64,000 nt of DNA from Methylobacterium oxalidis (GTDB lineage: Bacteria > Pseudomonadota > Alphaproteobacteria > Rhizobiales > Beijerinckiaceae), in contig NZ_BJZU01000003.1 of the NCBI RefSeq assembly GCF_007992195.1, forward strand, positions 154,756 to 218,755. Direction: 5' to 3'. The notes beneath the pieces were generated by a model, which had not been told where the DNA came from, made no database searches, and worked only from the letters and a program-made list of their open reading frames with translations. Of this stretch, positions 47,076-55,211 are shown piece by piece (positions within the stretch are counted from its first letter, which is position 1; the number at the start of each line of letters is the position of its first letter). A program made the position numbers and the translations under genes.

Positions 47076-47132
47076 CACATCGCCAGTGATGTGCTGCCTC
47101 GCTTACGGCGTCAAGCCGATTGTGAGCTCACA
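47076..47132 (-). promoter_or_regulatory. Candidate promoter/operator and start-site hairpin of the defence operon
   Basis: A perfect 12-bp palindrome TGTGAGCTCACA lies at 47121-47132, about 46 bp upstream of the first ATG, and a 6-6-6 inverted repeat (CACATC, 6-nt loop, GATGTG) at 47076-47093 ends at the start codon. A -35-like TTGACG reads on the minus strand at 47114-47109, but I see no good -10. Together they could be a repressor site plus an RNA hairpin that hides the start region. Function is inferred. Confidence 0.4.
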
Positions 47133-47206
47133 CGTACTTAAACTCACCGCGATCTTTCGTGGCGTTCTGCGGCTGCGTCCAGGGCACGGTGCCGGGGCCA
47201 GGATGA

Positions 47207-48376
47207 TCATGAAAACGCCCCTCCCCGGTTGTTGCCCGGCGTGATCCCGTTCAGGCCGGTATCCGGCGTCGTGGTGCTTGAACCCGTCCGCGGCGTCGTG
47301 GTCGGCATGCCGGGAAGTGGGGTCGACGGCGTTGCGGTATCGGCATTGGCGATGCTTCCATAGTCGTTACCCGTGCCGTTCGAGTGGATGTGCATGCTCG
47401 TGTTGAGGCCGTTGGCCGTTGTGAAGCTGTGCCTGACCATGTCGGCGATGTATGAGCCGTTGATCCCGTCGCGGGCGCCCTGGATATATACGCGGCTCTG
47501 ATCCCGGATGAAGGGATCGCCGCGCGACAGCACGATCCCGCCATCGACGTAACCACGCAGAAGGTCAGACATCTTCGACGTGGCCGCGGCTTGCGCCTCA
47601 ACCTGCGAGTTGAACACGGGGCCTAGGGTGTAGATCGGGCTATTTTCGTCACTAGAGAATGGCGAGGCCGACTCTACATACTTCTTGATATTTTCCGTCT
47701 TGTCGAAGAATGCAGCTTTCACCTTGGAATGACTGCCGCGGCTCGTCTCGCGTAGCTCGAGGCTCGCGATATCCGAGGGGTTCAACACCACGAGCGGCGT
47801 TTCCTGGCCCGACGCGGTATCGCCCGTGTCCCGCGGCGTGAAGCTCAGCTTGCCCTCTCCGAACTTCGCCACCGCCCCGAAAGTGCGTTCCAACTCCTGC
47901 AAAAGGTGCAGCGGTGACACGAACGAGTTGCGGAAGGGGATCTTGACGCTGTCCAGCTCAGGCGAGACGGCGGCTTCTACTCCGGCGCTCTTGGCGATGT
48001 CCCTGACGATCTCGCCGAGTGTCTTGCTGTCATACGCCTTCACGGCCGGAGCCTTGGCCGCGTTCATGAAGCTCACGGACGTCCCGTGGATGGAGATGGT
48101 CTTTGGCGCCCATGCATAGCTAATCGAGTTGATCTCGAATGTGCCAATATAGGAAAAGCCAGTTTCCTTATACCCGAGATAGATGCTCAAAGTCTCGCCG
48201 TTGGTAGGCTTGGAAATTTTCCAGTCTCGATCATCGAGGGTGATTGTGAGAGTGTCTCCTTCACCGTATCCCGCTGCGAGACGAACTTCGAGGGATATGC
48301 AGCGGTCGTTGAAATTGCCCGTGATGTCCTCGCCGTTGCGGTCGATACGATAGACAGGCGTGTATGTATTTACCAT
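47207..48376 (-). CDS. P2 gpD-like phage tail protein (late control D)
   Basis: 389 residues. The N-terminus MVNTYTPVYRIDRNGEDIT and internal LTITLDDRDW, LSIYLGYKE and the PLHLLQELERTFGAVAKF segment are typical of contractile-tail gpD proteins, which form part of the baseplate hub/spike (VgrG-like gp27 fold). The C-terminus is a Pro/Thr-rich linker. It is the last tail gene on the minus strand, directly facing the 5' end of the defence operon, and is separated from the tape-measure gene by a strong terminator. Confidence 0.85.
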   Translation of the reverse strand: MVNTYTPVYRIDRNGEDITGNFNDRCISLEVRLAAGYGEGDTLTITLDDRDWKISKPTNGETLSIYLGYKETGFSYIGTFEINSISYAWAPKTISIHGTSVSFMNAAKAPAVKAYDSKTLGEIVRDIAKSAGVEAAVSPELDSVKIPFRNSFVSPLHLLQELERTFGAVAKFGEGKLSFTPRDTGDTASGQETPLVVLNPSDIASLELRETSRGSHSKVKAAFFDKTENIKKYVESASPFSSDENSPIYTLGPVFNSQVEAQAAATSKMSDLLRGYVDGGIVLSRGDPFIRDQSRVYIQGARDGINGSYIADMVRHSFTTANGLNTSMHIHSNGTGNDYGSIANADTATPSTPLPGMPTTTPRTGSSTTTPDTGLNGITPGNNRGGAFS

Positions 48377-48395
48377 GTGACCCTTCGATCAATAG

Positions 48396-48426
48396 AAAAA
48401 GGGCCGCCCCGGTGTGGAGCGGCCCC
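48396..48426 (-). terminator. Rho-independent terminator after the tape-measure gene
   Basis: On the minus strand a 10-bp GC-rich stem (GGGCCGCTCC with GGGGCGGCCC, one G-T) with a 5-nt loop is followed immediately by TTTTT (plus-strand aaaaa at 48396-48400). It lies 29 bp past the tape-measure stop and 20 bp before the gpD start, so gpD needs its own promoter or read-through. Confidence 0.8.
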
Positions 48427-48454
48427 GTTTGCTTCGTGTGGTGTCGGTCTCGAT

Positions 48455-51400
48455 TTAGGCGATGCTGTAATCCGTGTCGTGGTAGCGCTGCTGTGTCGAC
48501 TCGTTGAGACGGCGCTGCACGAGGTTCGCCAGCTCCTCGGGCGAGTGCTGCCCGCCGTGGATGGTCTGGTGCACGACGACAGGCTGCTGATTGCGGAGCA
48601 TCATCGCGTCACCCATCCGGCCTGCCGGGGTGTTCGATACCGACGATGCGAGGCCGTCTGCCGTCGGCGGCGACATTGACGGGCCACGCTTCTGCCAACC
48701 CGTCGAGGTAAATCCATCGCCGAGCGCGCGCTTTGCGCCGTCTCCGGCCGTCGTGCTGCCGGCTGCGACCGGACCGTCGCCGCCCCGGATGCCCGCCATC
48801 ATCCGCTTGTAGGACGAGGCCGAGGTGCCGTTGGCGTCGAAGTTGTCGTGGCCGTAGTAGAGGCCGATGGCGCCGTTCATGCGCTTCTTGCTGCCGACGC
48901 CTTTGAGGTGGGCGGCGGCGAGCCAGCCGGCGACTTCGTTCGGGGCCATGCCGGGCTTGATCACCCCCGCCGCGACCAGCTCCCGGTAATGCTTGTTCGT
49001 GTACTCGACGAACTGCTTGTCCTGGATGCCGTTCTTGTTGGCGAGGAAGTCCTGGAGGTTGTTGACCCCCGCGGCGCGCGCCTTGTCGGTCCAGAGCGCC
49101 GGGTTGTTCAGGTCGCCGTTGCGGCCGGAGCGGAAGTAGCCCGTCTCCTGCAGTGCGCCGGCCCCCATCTGATAGCGACCGGAGTAGCCGTAGGAGTTGC
49201 GGATGCCGTAGCGGTTGCCCGACTCGCGCTTGCCCAGGATGTTGGCGTACTGGCTCGTCCCGAGCTTGCCGAGGCCCGCTATGGTGCCGTGGGTGGCGAT
49301 CGGAACGTCAGCGCCAGGACCGGCGCCCGGCGTGGTGTCGCTGCGCCCGCCGATGATGCCGCGCCGGCCGAGAGCGCCACCAGGCAGGGCAGCGCCGGGC
49401 TTGTTGGTGATCATCGCCGAGGCGCCGGAGCTGGCGAAGCCTCGAGCCCCACCGCCGACCGATCCGCCGTAGGAACCGGCCGCGCCGCCGCCCGTGAAGC
49501 CGGAGCCGACAGAGCCGGGCGAGGACAGGGCTGCAAGCTGGATCACACCGCCCAGCCGCTTCACGTTCTCCGAGAGGTCCTCGACGCTCTCCGAGAGCGA
49601 GGCCTTCTGGATCAGGCCGTGCCAGTCGCCCGTAGCCGATTGCTTCCAGACAGGCGTGGAGCCGTCGAGGTACTTCGGAGCCTGGGGAGCCTTGGGCTTT
49701 GCCGGCGGGTCGACCCAGGCGCGAACCTTGTTGCCGGTCTCGGGCTTCACTCCCGGCAGGAGTTCATCCACGTTCCACTGGCCGTCCGGTTTGCCGCCGT
49801 CGACGATGGCCTTCTTCGGGTCGCGTAGCAGGAGGAACGCTGAAACGGCAGCTGCGAAGGCAGCGACACCAGCCGCGAGAGCGCCACCGGATGCAACCGC
49901 GGCGAGGGTGCCCAGAGTCGTGACCAGCGAGGTGATTGCCGACAACGTGCCCAGGACCGGACTCAGAACGACCAGCGCGGCGGACAGCGCTAGGATCTGG
50001 CCGGCGAGCTTACCCATCGCCGCCGGGTCTCCACCGCCCGTAAACATCGTGGCGATGCTCTTGAAGGACTCGATCACGCTGCGGACGCCTTCGCCGAAGC
50101 CAGCAAAGAAGTCTCGGAACTTCGATGCGTCAAAGCCGGCCTTGCCGGGGTCGCCGATCCATTGCCGCAGGAGATCCGCGAGGGAGCCGTCCTTGCCGCC
50201 CAGGCCCTGGATCAGGCCGCGAAGACTCGCCTGCACCACGCTCTTGAGGTTCGCGAACGATCCCTGCAGGTTGACGAAGTAGTCGCGGAACTCAGAGACA
50301 AACGGCTTCAAAGCGTCGCCGATCTCGTCTTTCAACGCCTCAAACGTCGACGAGATTTGACTGATCATAAATTCAAGCGCCGACGTCCACTTCTTCCAGG
50401 CCGTGGTGATATAGTCTACGTCTTCGGACTGTGACTCGAGTTTCTTGGCCTGATCCACCATGCCCAGGTTCTGCCCGGCGGTGTTTCCGAGGTTGGCGAA
50501 TAGCGGGCCGAACGTGTTGCCCAGCATCTTGGAGCGAAGCCGCTCCCGCTTGGCTGGGTCTTGGACCTTGTTGAACGAGCCCAGGAGCTGAAACAGGAAG
50601 TGGTCGGGGTCGGCCCGCATCCGGCGCTCGATGTCCTCGTAGGAGCCGAAGCCTAGCTCGCGCGGAGCGTTGAGGAATTCGATGTCGGACGGCTGCAAAT
50701 TGCCCTTGCGGCGCATGTTGCGCGCCTCGAGCGAGAGCTTCGGCAGGCGGCCCGCGATCTCGGAGAGCGCTCGCGAGGCCTGGTTGCCCTGGGCACCGGC
50801 AGAGGTCGCCGCGGCACCGAAGGCCAGCGTGCCGGCCGAGGACATGCCCAGCTTGGCGCCGGCACCCATGCCGGTCCTGGCGAAGCTCACCATCTCGCGC
50901 CGGGTGGCCGCGGTCTGGCCAGCGAGGCCCGCGATCATGTTGAAGGTCTTGCGGATGTCGTCGGCGTTCTTGATCCGGCCCAGGCCCTCGAGCGAGTAGA
51001 GCGCCTTGCCCATCGACTCCATCGTCTCGGGCAGGGTGGTGCCGAGAAGCTTGGACAGCTTCACGCCGTACTCGGTGGCCTTGTCTAGGTACTTATCGGA
51101 GATGCCGGCCTGTGAGCCCTCCGTCAGGCCTTGCACGTATTCTGCGGGTTTCATGCCGAGGTTGATGGCCTTGCCGATGGCCTTCCCGCGCATGGCCTGC
51201 GCCTTCGCCAGCGAGGCCGCGACTCCGTCCTCGTTGAAGACGTGCACAGCCGCCTCGGTGACGGCGGTGTCGAGGCTCTTGGCCGCCTGCAGAATGCCTT
51301 TCGTGACGGAAGCCGTGACAGCCGCCGCGATGGTGGTAGCGAGGCCGGTCGTGTTGATGATGCTGCGGGCGCTTCCCGCCGCCGCTCGGAAGCTGGAGCC

Positions 51401-51802
51401 GCCCCCGTAGCCACCGCCACGAGCTGCGCCACCGGCCCGGCGCCCGGCTTCGACCTGTCGGTTCGCCGAGGATTGAGCACGGGCCAGACGGTCGGTGAGC
51501 CGGATCTGCTCCTCGAGGTCCCGGATCGTGCTCTTTCGAGCCTTCTCGGCGATGCTGGACTCACGCGTGCCCTGCGAGAACATGCGGGTCGCAGCGGCCT
51601 CCACCTTGGCGAAGGCCTGCGCCTGGCCCTGCAGCGCCTTCTCGATCTTGCCGAGGCCGAGATCCGGCGCCTTGGAGAAGGCTGCGAAGGTGCGCTTGGC
51701 CTGCGTCTCGAGCGCCTTGAATTCCTGCACGAGGCGGCGAATAGCGGGCGAGGCATCGTCCCGCGCCTCCAGGTGCATTTTCAGGTTTAGGTTTTCAGAC
51801 AT
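48455..51802 (-). CDS. Phage tail tape-measure protein with lysozyme/SLT-like domain
   Basis: 1115 residues. A long helical N-terminus (RRLVQEFKALETQAKRTFAA), then the tape-measure core with LEGLGRIKNADDIRKTFNMI, hydrophobic segments about 600-680 (LAGQILALSAALVVLSPVLG), and Gly/Ala-rich linkers follow. About residues 855-995 form a lytic-transglycosylase-like domain (ILGKRESGNRYG, YSGRYQMGAGAL). Tape-measure proteins set tail length and can open the cell wall at DNA entry. Length around 1,100 residues implies a contractile or flexible tail of ordinary size. Confidence 0.88.
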   Translation of the reverse strand: MSENLNLKMHLEARDDASPAIRRLVQEFKALETQAKRTFAAFSKAPDLGLGKIEKALQGQAQAFAKVEAAATRMFSQGTRESSIAEKARKSTIRDLEEQIRLTDRLARAQSSANRQVEAGRRAGGAARGGGYGGGSSFRAAAGSARSIINTTGLATTIAAAVTASVTKGILQAAKSLDTAVTEAAVHVFNEDGVAASLAKAQAMRGKAIGKAINLGMKPAEYVQGLTEGSQAGISDKYLDKATEYGVKLSKLLGTTLPETMESMGKALYSLEGLGRIKNADDIRKTFNMIAGLAGQTAATRREMVSFARTGMGAGAKLGMSSAGTLAFGAAATSAGAQGNQASRALSEIAGRLPKLSLEARNMRRKGNLQPSDIEFLNAPRELGFGSYEDIERRMRADPDHFLFQLLGSFNKVQDPAKRERLRSKMLGNTFGPLFANLGNTAGQNLGMVDQAKKLESQSEDVDYITTAWKKWTSALEFMISQISSTFEALKDEIGDALKPFVSEFRDYFVNLQGSFANLKSVVQASLRGLIQGLGGKDGSLADLLRQWIGDPGKAGFDASKFRDFFAGFGEGVRSVIESFKSIATMFTGGGDPAAMGKLAGQILALSAALVVLSPVLGTLSAITSLVTTLGTLAAVASGGALAAGVAAFAAAVSAFLLLRDPKKAIVDGGKPDGQWNVDELLPGVKPETGNKVRAWVDPPAKPKAPQAPKYLDGSTPVWKQSATGDWHGLIQKASLSESVEDLSENVKRLGGVIQLAALSSPGSVGSGFTGGGAAGSYGGSVGGGARGFASSGASAMITNKPGAALPGGALGRRGIIGGRSDTTPGAGPGADVPIATHGTIAGLGKLGTSQYANILGKRESGNRYGIRNSYGYSGRYQMGAGALQETGYFRSGRNGDLNNPALWTDKARAAGVNNLQDFLANKNGIQDKQFVEYTNKHYRELVAAGVIKPGMAPNEVAGWLAAAHLKGVGSKKRMNGAIGLYYGHDNFDANGTSASSYKRMMAGIRGGDGPVAAGSTTAGDGAKRALGDGFTSTGWQKRGPSMSPPTADGLASSVSNTPAGRMGDAMMLRNQQPVVVHQTIHGGQHSPEELANLVQRRLNESTQQRYHDTDYSIA

Positions 51803-52151
51803 GATGTTCCTGTTGCTCTACCTCGTCAGGTGAGCATCGCGGTTGTTCTGGGTTGTGATGGTGATGAGATGGAAAAGGCCCCTTTTGTATTTTTTGTTAC
51901 CGGGTCCAAAAGTAACAAGGGGGCTCGCTTGAATTCGTGCAAGCATGGCTCGAATGCTAAAGGGTCATTTTGTTTTTGCGCAACCAAAATGGTCTAGTCG
52001 AGGCCGGGGGCGATCTCCCACAAAAAAACCGAAGTCTCTGGCCAACCGGTCGAATTAGACTTCCTCAACCCCGGTCTACGTACAGATACTTGTTGACGGT
52101 GCGGTGTGCGCTGTCCCAGGCTGCAGCCGGAGCAACACAGGGAGTCGCCCC
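51803..52151. other. Divergent intergenic region at the tail/recombinase junction
   Basis: 349 bp between the tape-measure start (minus) and a small plus-strand gene. AT-rich for this genome. It holds an inverted repeat TTGTTAC/GTAACAA (51894-51900, 51912-51918) and a CATTTTG/CAAAATG pair near 51964-51990. It probably contains promoters in both directions; no gene is seen. Confidence 0.5.
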
Positions 52152-52340
52152 ATGACAGCGATCAGCAAGGCCAATGCGCTCGTGAACGAGGCCGAGGACT
52201 TCAAGGTGCGGGTGCTGGAGTACGTCCGGGAGCACGGGAGCGACGTGTTGGCGGGATCGGCGGACGCGCTCCGAGCGATGATCGACGCCTTCCTCGACGA
52301 TGTGCTGGCGGTCGAGACGGTTGCGGGCCTCGAGGGCTGA
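52152..52340 (+). CDS. Small acidic hypothetical protein
   Basis: 62 residues from ATG 52152 (MTAISKANALVNEAEDFKVR). Acidic, fully helical, rich in Ala/Asp/Val (MIDAFLDDVLAVETVAGLEG). A perfect-stem terminator follows (52396-52421), which supports it as a real short transcript. Its function is unknown; the location between phage genes and a serine recombinase suggests a mobile-element accessory protein. Confidence 0.6.
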   Translation: MTAISKANALVNEAEDFKVRVLEYVREHGSDVLAGSADALRAMIDAFLDDVLAVETVAGLEG

Positions 52341-52395
52341 GCCGCCCAGGCACTCAGCTGAGATTTCAGCTCAGAGACATTGAGAGCAATCCGAG

Positions 52396-52421
52396 ACCCC
52401 CGTCCTGAGTGGCGGGGGTTT
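52396..52421 (+). terminator. Rho-independent-type terminator after small plus-strand gene
   Basis: A 7-bp stem ACCCCCG (52396-52402) with CGGGGGT (52413-52419), a 10-nt loop, and a short T-stretch (ttt) after it. It is placed 56 bp past the stop of the 62-residue protein gene. An additional hairpin AGCTGA-gatt-TCAGCT lies just upstream. Confidence 0.6.
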
Positions 52422-52483
52422 CGCGTTGTGGGGGTGAGCGCCGGCAGCTAAGGGCCGGAGCCTCGCGCCGAGGGTCGAGCTGG

Positions 52484-52605
52484 GGGTCTCCCCAAATCTG
52501 GGGACACCCTACAGGGAAGGCGGCTGCGATGGGTCCCTCCAAATCTGGAGACACCCCGCCCGAAGGAGGCGTCTGCCCTGGGTCTCCTCATTTTTGAGGA
52601 CACCC
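52484..52605 (+). repeat. Three co-varying 26-bp palindromic repeats upstream of serine recombinase
   Basis: Repeats at 52484-52509, 52531-52556 and 52580-52605 (period 47-49 bp). Each begins GGGTC and ends ACACCC around an inner stem that changes in compensation: CCCC/GGGG, CTCC/GGAG and CCTCA/TGAGG with central AAATCT, AAATCT and TTTT. The spacers are also similar (GAAGGCGGC, GAAGGAGGC, GAAGATGCC), so the true unit is a tandem repeat. They end 84 bp before the recombinase ATG and could be recombinase or regulator binding sites, or RNA hairpins in its leader. Confidence 0.7.
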
Positions 52606-52689
52606 CCGAAGATGCCGCTTGTGCCGGCCTCGATGCCTGTTACATTAGTGAAACCGTCGGTTTCCAGTCTCGTAAAGGAGGGCCGAGAC

Positions 52690-53364
52690 ATGGCACAGGG
52701 TCGTTTCGTTGCCTACTACCGCGTCTCCACCGCCCGGCAGGGTCGCAGCGGTCTCGGGCTCGAGGCCCAGCAGGCGGCGGTGCGGTCCTACCTGAACGGC
52801 GGGAGCTGGAGCCTCGTCGCCGAGGTGGTCGAGGTCGAGAGCGGCAAACGCAACGATCGGCCGAAGCTCGCCGAAGCCTTGAAGCTCTGCCGGCTCCACG
52901 GCGCGACGCTGATCATCGCCAAGCTGGATCGTCTGGCCCGCAACGTGGCGTTCGTCTCGGCCCTCATGGAGTCGGGCGTCGAGTTCACCGCTGTGGACTT
53001 CCCGCAGGCCAACCGGCTGACGGTCCACATTCTGGCCGCCGTCGCTGAGCACGAGGCGCAGATGATCTCGGCCCGCACCAAGGCCGCGCTCCAGGCTGCG
53101 AAGGCTCGAGGCGTCAAGATGGGGCGCCGGCCGGGCGAGGGTGGCGTCCTGACGGATGAAGGCCGCGCCAAGTCCGTTGCGGTTCGGCAGGCCAAGGCGA
53201 AGGACCGGGCTGGCCTGCTGTCTGACGTCCTCGCCGAGATCCAGGCGTCCGGTGTCACCAGCGCCAGCGGCATCGCGGCGGCCCTGAACGCCCAAGGCAT
53301 CCCGACCGCTCGCGGAGGCCAGTGGCAGGCCGTGCAGGTGCAACGCGTCCTGGCGAAAGCCTGA
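52690..53364 (+). CDS. Serine recombinase (resolvase/invertase family)
   Basis: 224 residues from ATG 52690, preceded by GGAGGG. The catalytic serine lies in AYYRVSTARQGRSG. The LDRLARN and AEHEAQMISARTKAAL (dimer helix E) segments are typical. A C-terminal helix-turn-helix follows about residue 170 (TSASGIAAALNAQGIPTARGGQW). Short members like this mediate resolution, inversion or integration of small elements. It is in opposite orientation to the phage tail genes on both sides, so it was probably inserted among them; tandem palindromes lie upstream. Confidence 0.93.
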   Translation: MAQGRFVAYYRVSTARQGRSGLGLEAQQAAVRSYLNGGSWSLVAEVVEVESGKRNDRPKLAEALKLCRLHGATLIIAKLDRLARNVAFVSALMESGVEFTAVDFPQANRLTVHILAAVAEHEAQMISARTKAALQAAKARGVKMGRRPGEGGVLTDEGRAKSVAVRQAKAKDRAGLLSDVLAEIQASGVTSASGIAAALNAQGIPTARGGQWQAVQVQRVLAKA

Positions 53365-53450
53365 GAGGATGGCGGCGCCGGCGGCGCATCCCCAGGGCAC
53401 CGGCCCCACCGTCGCGCACCGGGTTTGACCGCTCGGTGCGCGAAGCTCGT

Positions 53451-53684
53451 TCAGGACCAGAGAAAGATCTGGCCGGGTGCGGTCTCGATGGTCGCCGTCA
53501 TGCTGGCCGGCAGGTCCGGCAGGTTGATGGTGAGACCGGGTTCCAGAAGGAAGTCCTGGCGCTCCAGGCCGGGGTTCTGGTCGATGATGAAGTTGACCAG
53601 ATCCCCGTCCGTGGTGCCGTAGCGGTCGAAGGCGATCTTATCGAGCCGATCGTAGAGCTTCGTGATGTACGTGGTGCCGACCAT
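53451..53684 (-). CDS. P2 gpX-like tail protein
   Basis: 77 residues from ATG 53682-53684 (a GTG one codon upstream is possible). The pattern YITKLYDRLDKIAFDRYG, DLVNFIIDQNPGL and PGLTINLPDLP is the tail protein X / LysM-like fold of P2-type phages and tailocins, thought to act in tail completion. In P2-like genomes gpX is encoded well before the tape measure; here the serine recombinase module separates them. It converges on the recombinase gene. Confidence 0.8.
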   Translation of the reverse strand: MVGTTYITKLYDRLDKIAFDRYGTTDGDLVNFIIDQNPGLERQDFLLEPGLTINLPDLPASMTATIETAPGQIFLWS

Positions 53685-53687
53685 CAC

Positions 53688-54272
53688 TCAGTCCTCGATG
53701 TAGGCGTTGTCCGCGTCCTCGTCGGCCTCGCGGGAGAAGGTCGGCTCCGGCTTGTGGGAGCGGCTGGGTCCGCGCTTGGTCTCGGCGGCCGGCGCAGCGG
53801 CAACCGGGGCCGGCGCAGGCACCGCGGGGTCTCGGCCTTCCAGCTCGGCGAGCGCCACGTCAGCCTCGGCGATCTCGGCCAGGAGTCCACCGCTCATCGC
53901 AGCCTCGATCTCGGCGAGGGGACGGGTTGGGGTGATCGGCGCCATGGGATCGGAACCCCAGCCCTGGGCCTCGAGGAAGGCAGCGAGGGCGGCGGCCTTT
54001 TGGGGGTGCATGGCGGCGGGCTTGCCGGTGATCGGGCAGGGCACCGGGCCGTTCTCGGCGTTCCAGGCGGCTGCGGCGTCCGCTTTCACGTACTGCATGA
54101 GCGAGCGCAGGTGACGGCAGCGGCGGATGGCCTGACGATAAGGGTCGTTGAGATCGTCGAGCCGTTCGGCGCGGCGGTCCTCGGCGTTGGCGCGGCGGGC
54201 TTTCCAGCCACGCTGCGGGATAGCACCGGCTGGAACGTTGTGGGTCTGGTATGCGGAGTTGTTGAACATCAT
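53688..54272 (-). CDS. Phage-region protein of unknown function, 194 aa
   Basis: ATG 54270-54272 overlaps the preceding stop by ATGA; its stop abuts the gpX-like start. The N-terminal half has charged helices (ANAEDRRAERLDDLNDPYRQ) and a Cys-Pro motif GPVPCPITGKPAAMH. The C-terminal third is Ala/Pro-rich and acidic at the end (EADEDADNAYIED). Family not recognised. Its position in a tight minus-strand series suggests a tail or head accessory role. Confidence 0.65.
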   Translation of the reverse strand: MMFNNSAYQTHNVPAGAIPQRGWKARRANAEDRRAERLDDLNDPYRQAIRRCRHLRSLMQYVKADAAAAWNAENGPVPCPITGKPAAMHPQKAAALAAFLEAQGWGSDPMAPITPTRPLAEIEAAMSGGLLAEIAEADVALAELEGRDPAVPAPAPVAAAPAAETKRGPSRSHKPEPTFSREADEDADNAYIED

Positions 54273-54721
54273 CGGCTCTTGGTCGTGAGGGCTTGGAGCT
54301 GGGCGAGGGCGGCGGCGTTGCCGGCTTTGGCGCTGGCCATCAGCTTGGTCAGGTTCGGCTTGCCGGTGTCATGCGCCGGCAGCTCGTGCTTCGGAGCGAA
54401 ACGGCCGTTGACGTGAGCGACGGGTCCGCTCGGTTTCGTCGACGAGGACAGAGCCGTGGTCTTCACGAAGAGATCGGGCCGGCTCTGGCGCAGCTCCCGC
54501 ATCAGGGTCGCGGGGGTGGCGTTGGCGTAGCCGTTCGCCTCGTCGAACATGAGGGACTTGCCGTCCGTGTCGTAGACGGTGGTCGAGCCGTCGTCCGCGA
54601 CGTGGACTCGCTCGTTGAGGATCTTCGAGACTTCGGCGTGTGCTTCGGGCAGAGGCGCAGCTTCGCGTACGGCGGCAGCCATCGCGGCCAGCGCTTCGGC
54701 CTTGTTCTGGAGTTCGGTCAT
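54269..54721 (-). CDS. Phage-region protein of unknown function, 150 aa
   Basis: 150 residues. The Ala-rich N-terminal helix is followed by VADDGSTTVYDTDGKSLMFD and a C-terminal basic/Ala helix (GNAAALAQLQALTTKSR). The product resembles short phage scaffold- or DNA-binding-adjacent proteins only in composition; no family is recognised. The 4-bp overlap with the next gene and the 18-bp gap to the previous one indicate co-transcription. Confidence 0.6.
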   Translation of the reverse strand: MTELQNKAEALAAMAAAVREAAPLPEAHAEVSKILNERVHVADDGSTTVYDTDGKSLMFDEANGYANATPATLMRELRQSRPDLFVKTTALSSSTKPSGPVAHVNGRFAPKHELPAHDTGKPNLTKLMASAKAGNAAALAQLQALTTKSR

Positions 54722-54739
54722 GGTGGGTCGTCTCTGGGT

Positions 54740-55210
54740 TCAGACGCGCACAAACGGGGCGAAGCTCTCGTCCAGGTAGAGCTGGGCTTCGGCCTCGGCT
54801 GAGAGCGTGCGTAGGTGCTTGGGTTTGGGCTTGCGGTTCGGCTTGGGGGTCTCGCTGAGGAAGTCGCTCGTGAGGCCGCGTTCTCCGCTGTCCTCCAAGC
54901 CTGCAAGCTGGTCCTGGACGCGAGCGATCTGGTCCTCGATGTCGCGGACCTTCTCCGTCTCGGCAGATATCTGATCCATGATCCAGCGCACGCGTTTCAG
55001 GGCGGCGCGGCGCTCGTGGATGAGTCGCTGGTACTTCAGCTTCAGGACAGCGCTCGGGCGGGACGGTTTTGCGGGCTTGGGCTCCGGCTCGGCCAGAGTC
55101 TCCACCGGAGCGGAGGGCTTCGGCGCGGCGGCCCAGGCGGCTTCCTCGGCGGCTTCAAGGCGGGCACGTTCGCGGGCTGCGCGACCGGTCAGGGCTTCGG
55201 GGTCTCGCAT
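54740..55210 (-). CDS. Coiled-coil phage-region protein
   Basis: 156 residues. An N-terminal charged helix and Pro-rich linker (SAPVETLAEPEPKPAKPSRP) is followed by a heptad-like coiled coil about residues 60-110 (KRVRWIMDQISAETEKVRDI, then EDQIARVQDQLAGLED). Family unknown. It lies 1 bp downstream of the three ribbon-helix-helix-like genes and continues the same operon. Confidence 0.65.
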   Translation of the reverse strand: MRDPEALTGRAARERARLEAAEEAAWAAAPKPSAPVETLAEPEPKPAKPSRPSAVLKLKYQRLIHERRAALKRVRWIMDQISAETEKVRDIEDQIARVQDQLAGLEDSGERGLTSDFLSETPKPNRKPKPKHLRTLSAEAEAQLYLDESFAPFVRV

Positions 55211-55211
55211 G

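Noticed and set aside
52409..52597. 62-codon plus-strand frame through the three palindromes
   Set aside because: The repeat period of 47-49 bp is not a multiple of three, so the translation is not a peptide repeat, and there is no ribosome-binding site.
52484..52605. CRISPR array
   Set aside because: Only three diverged palindromic units with similar spacers and no cas genes; the units co-vary rather than being identical.
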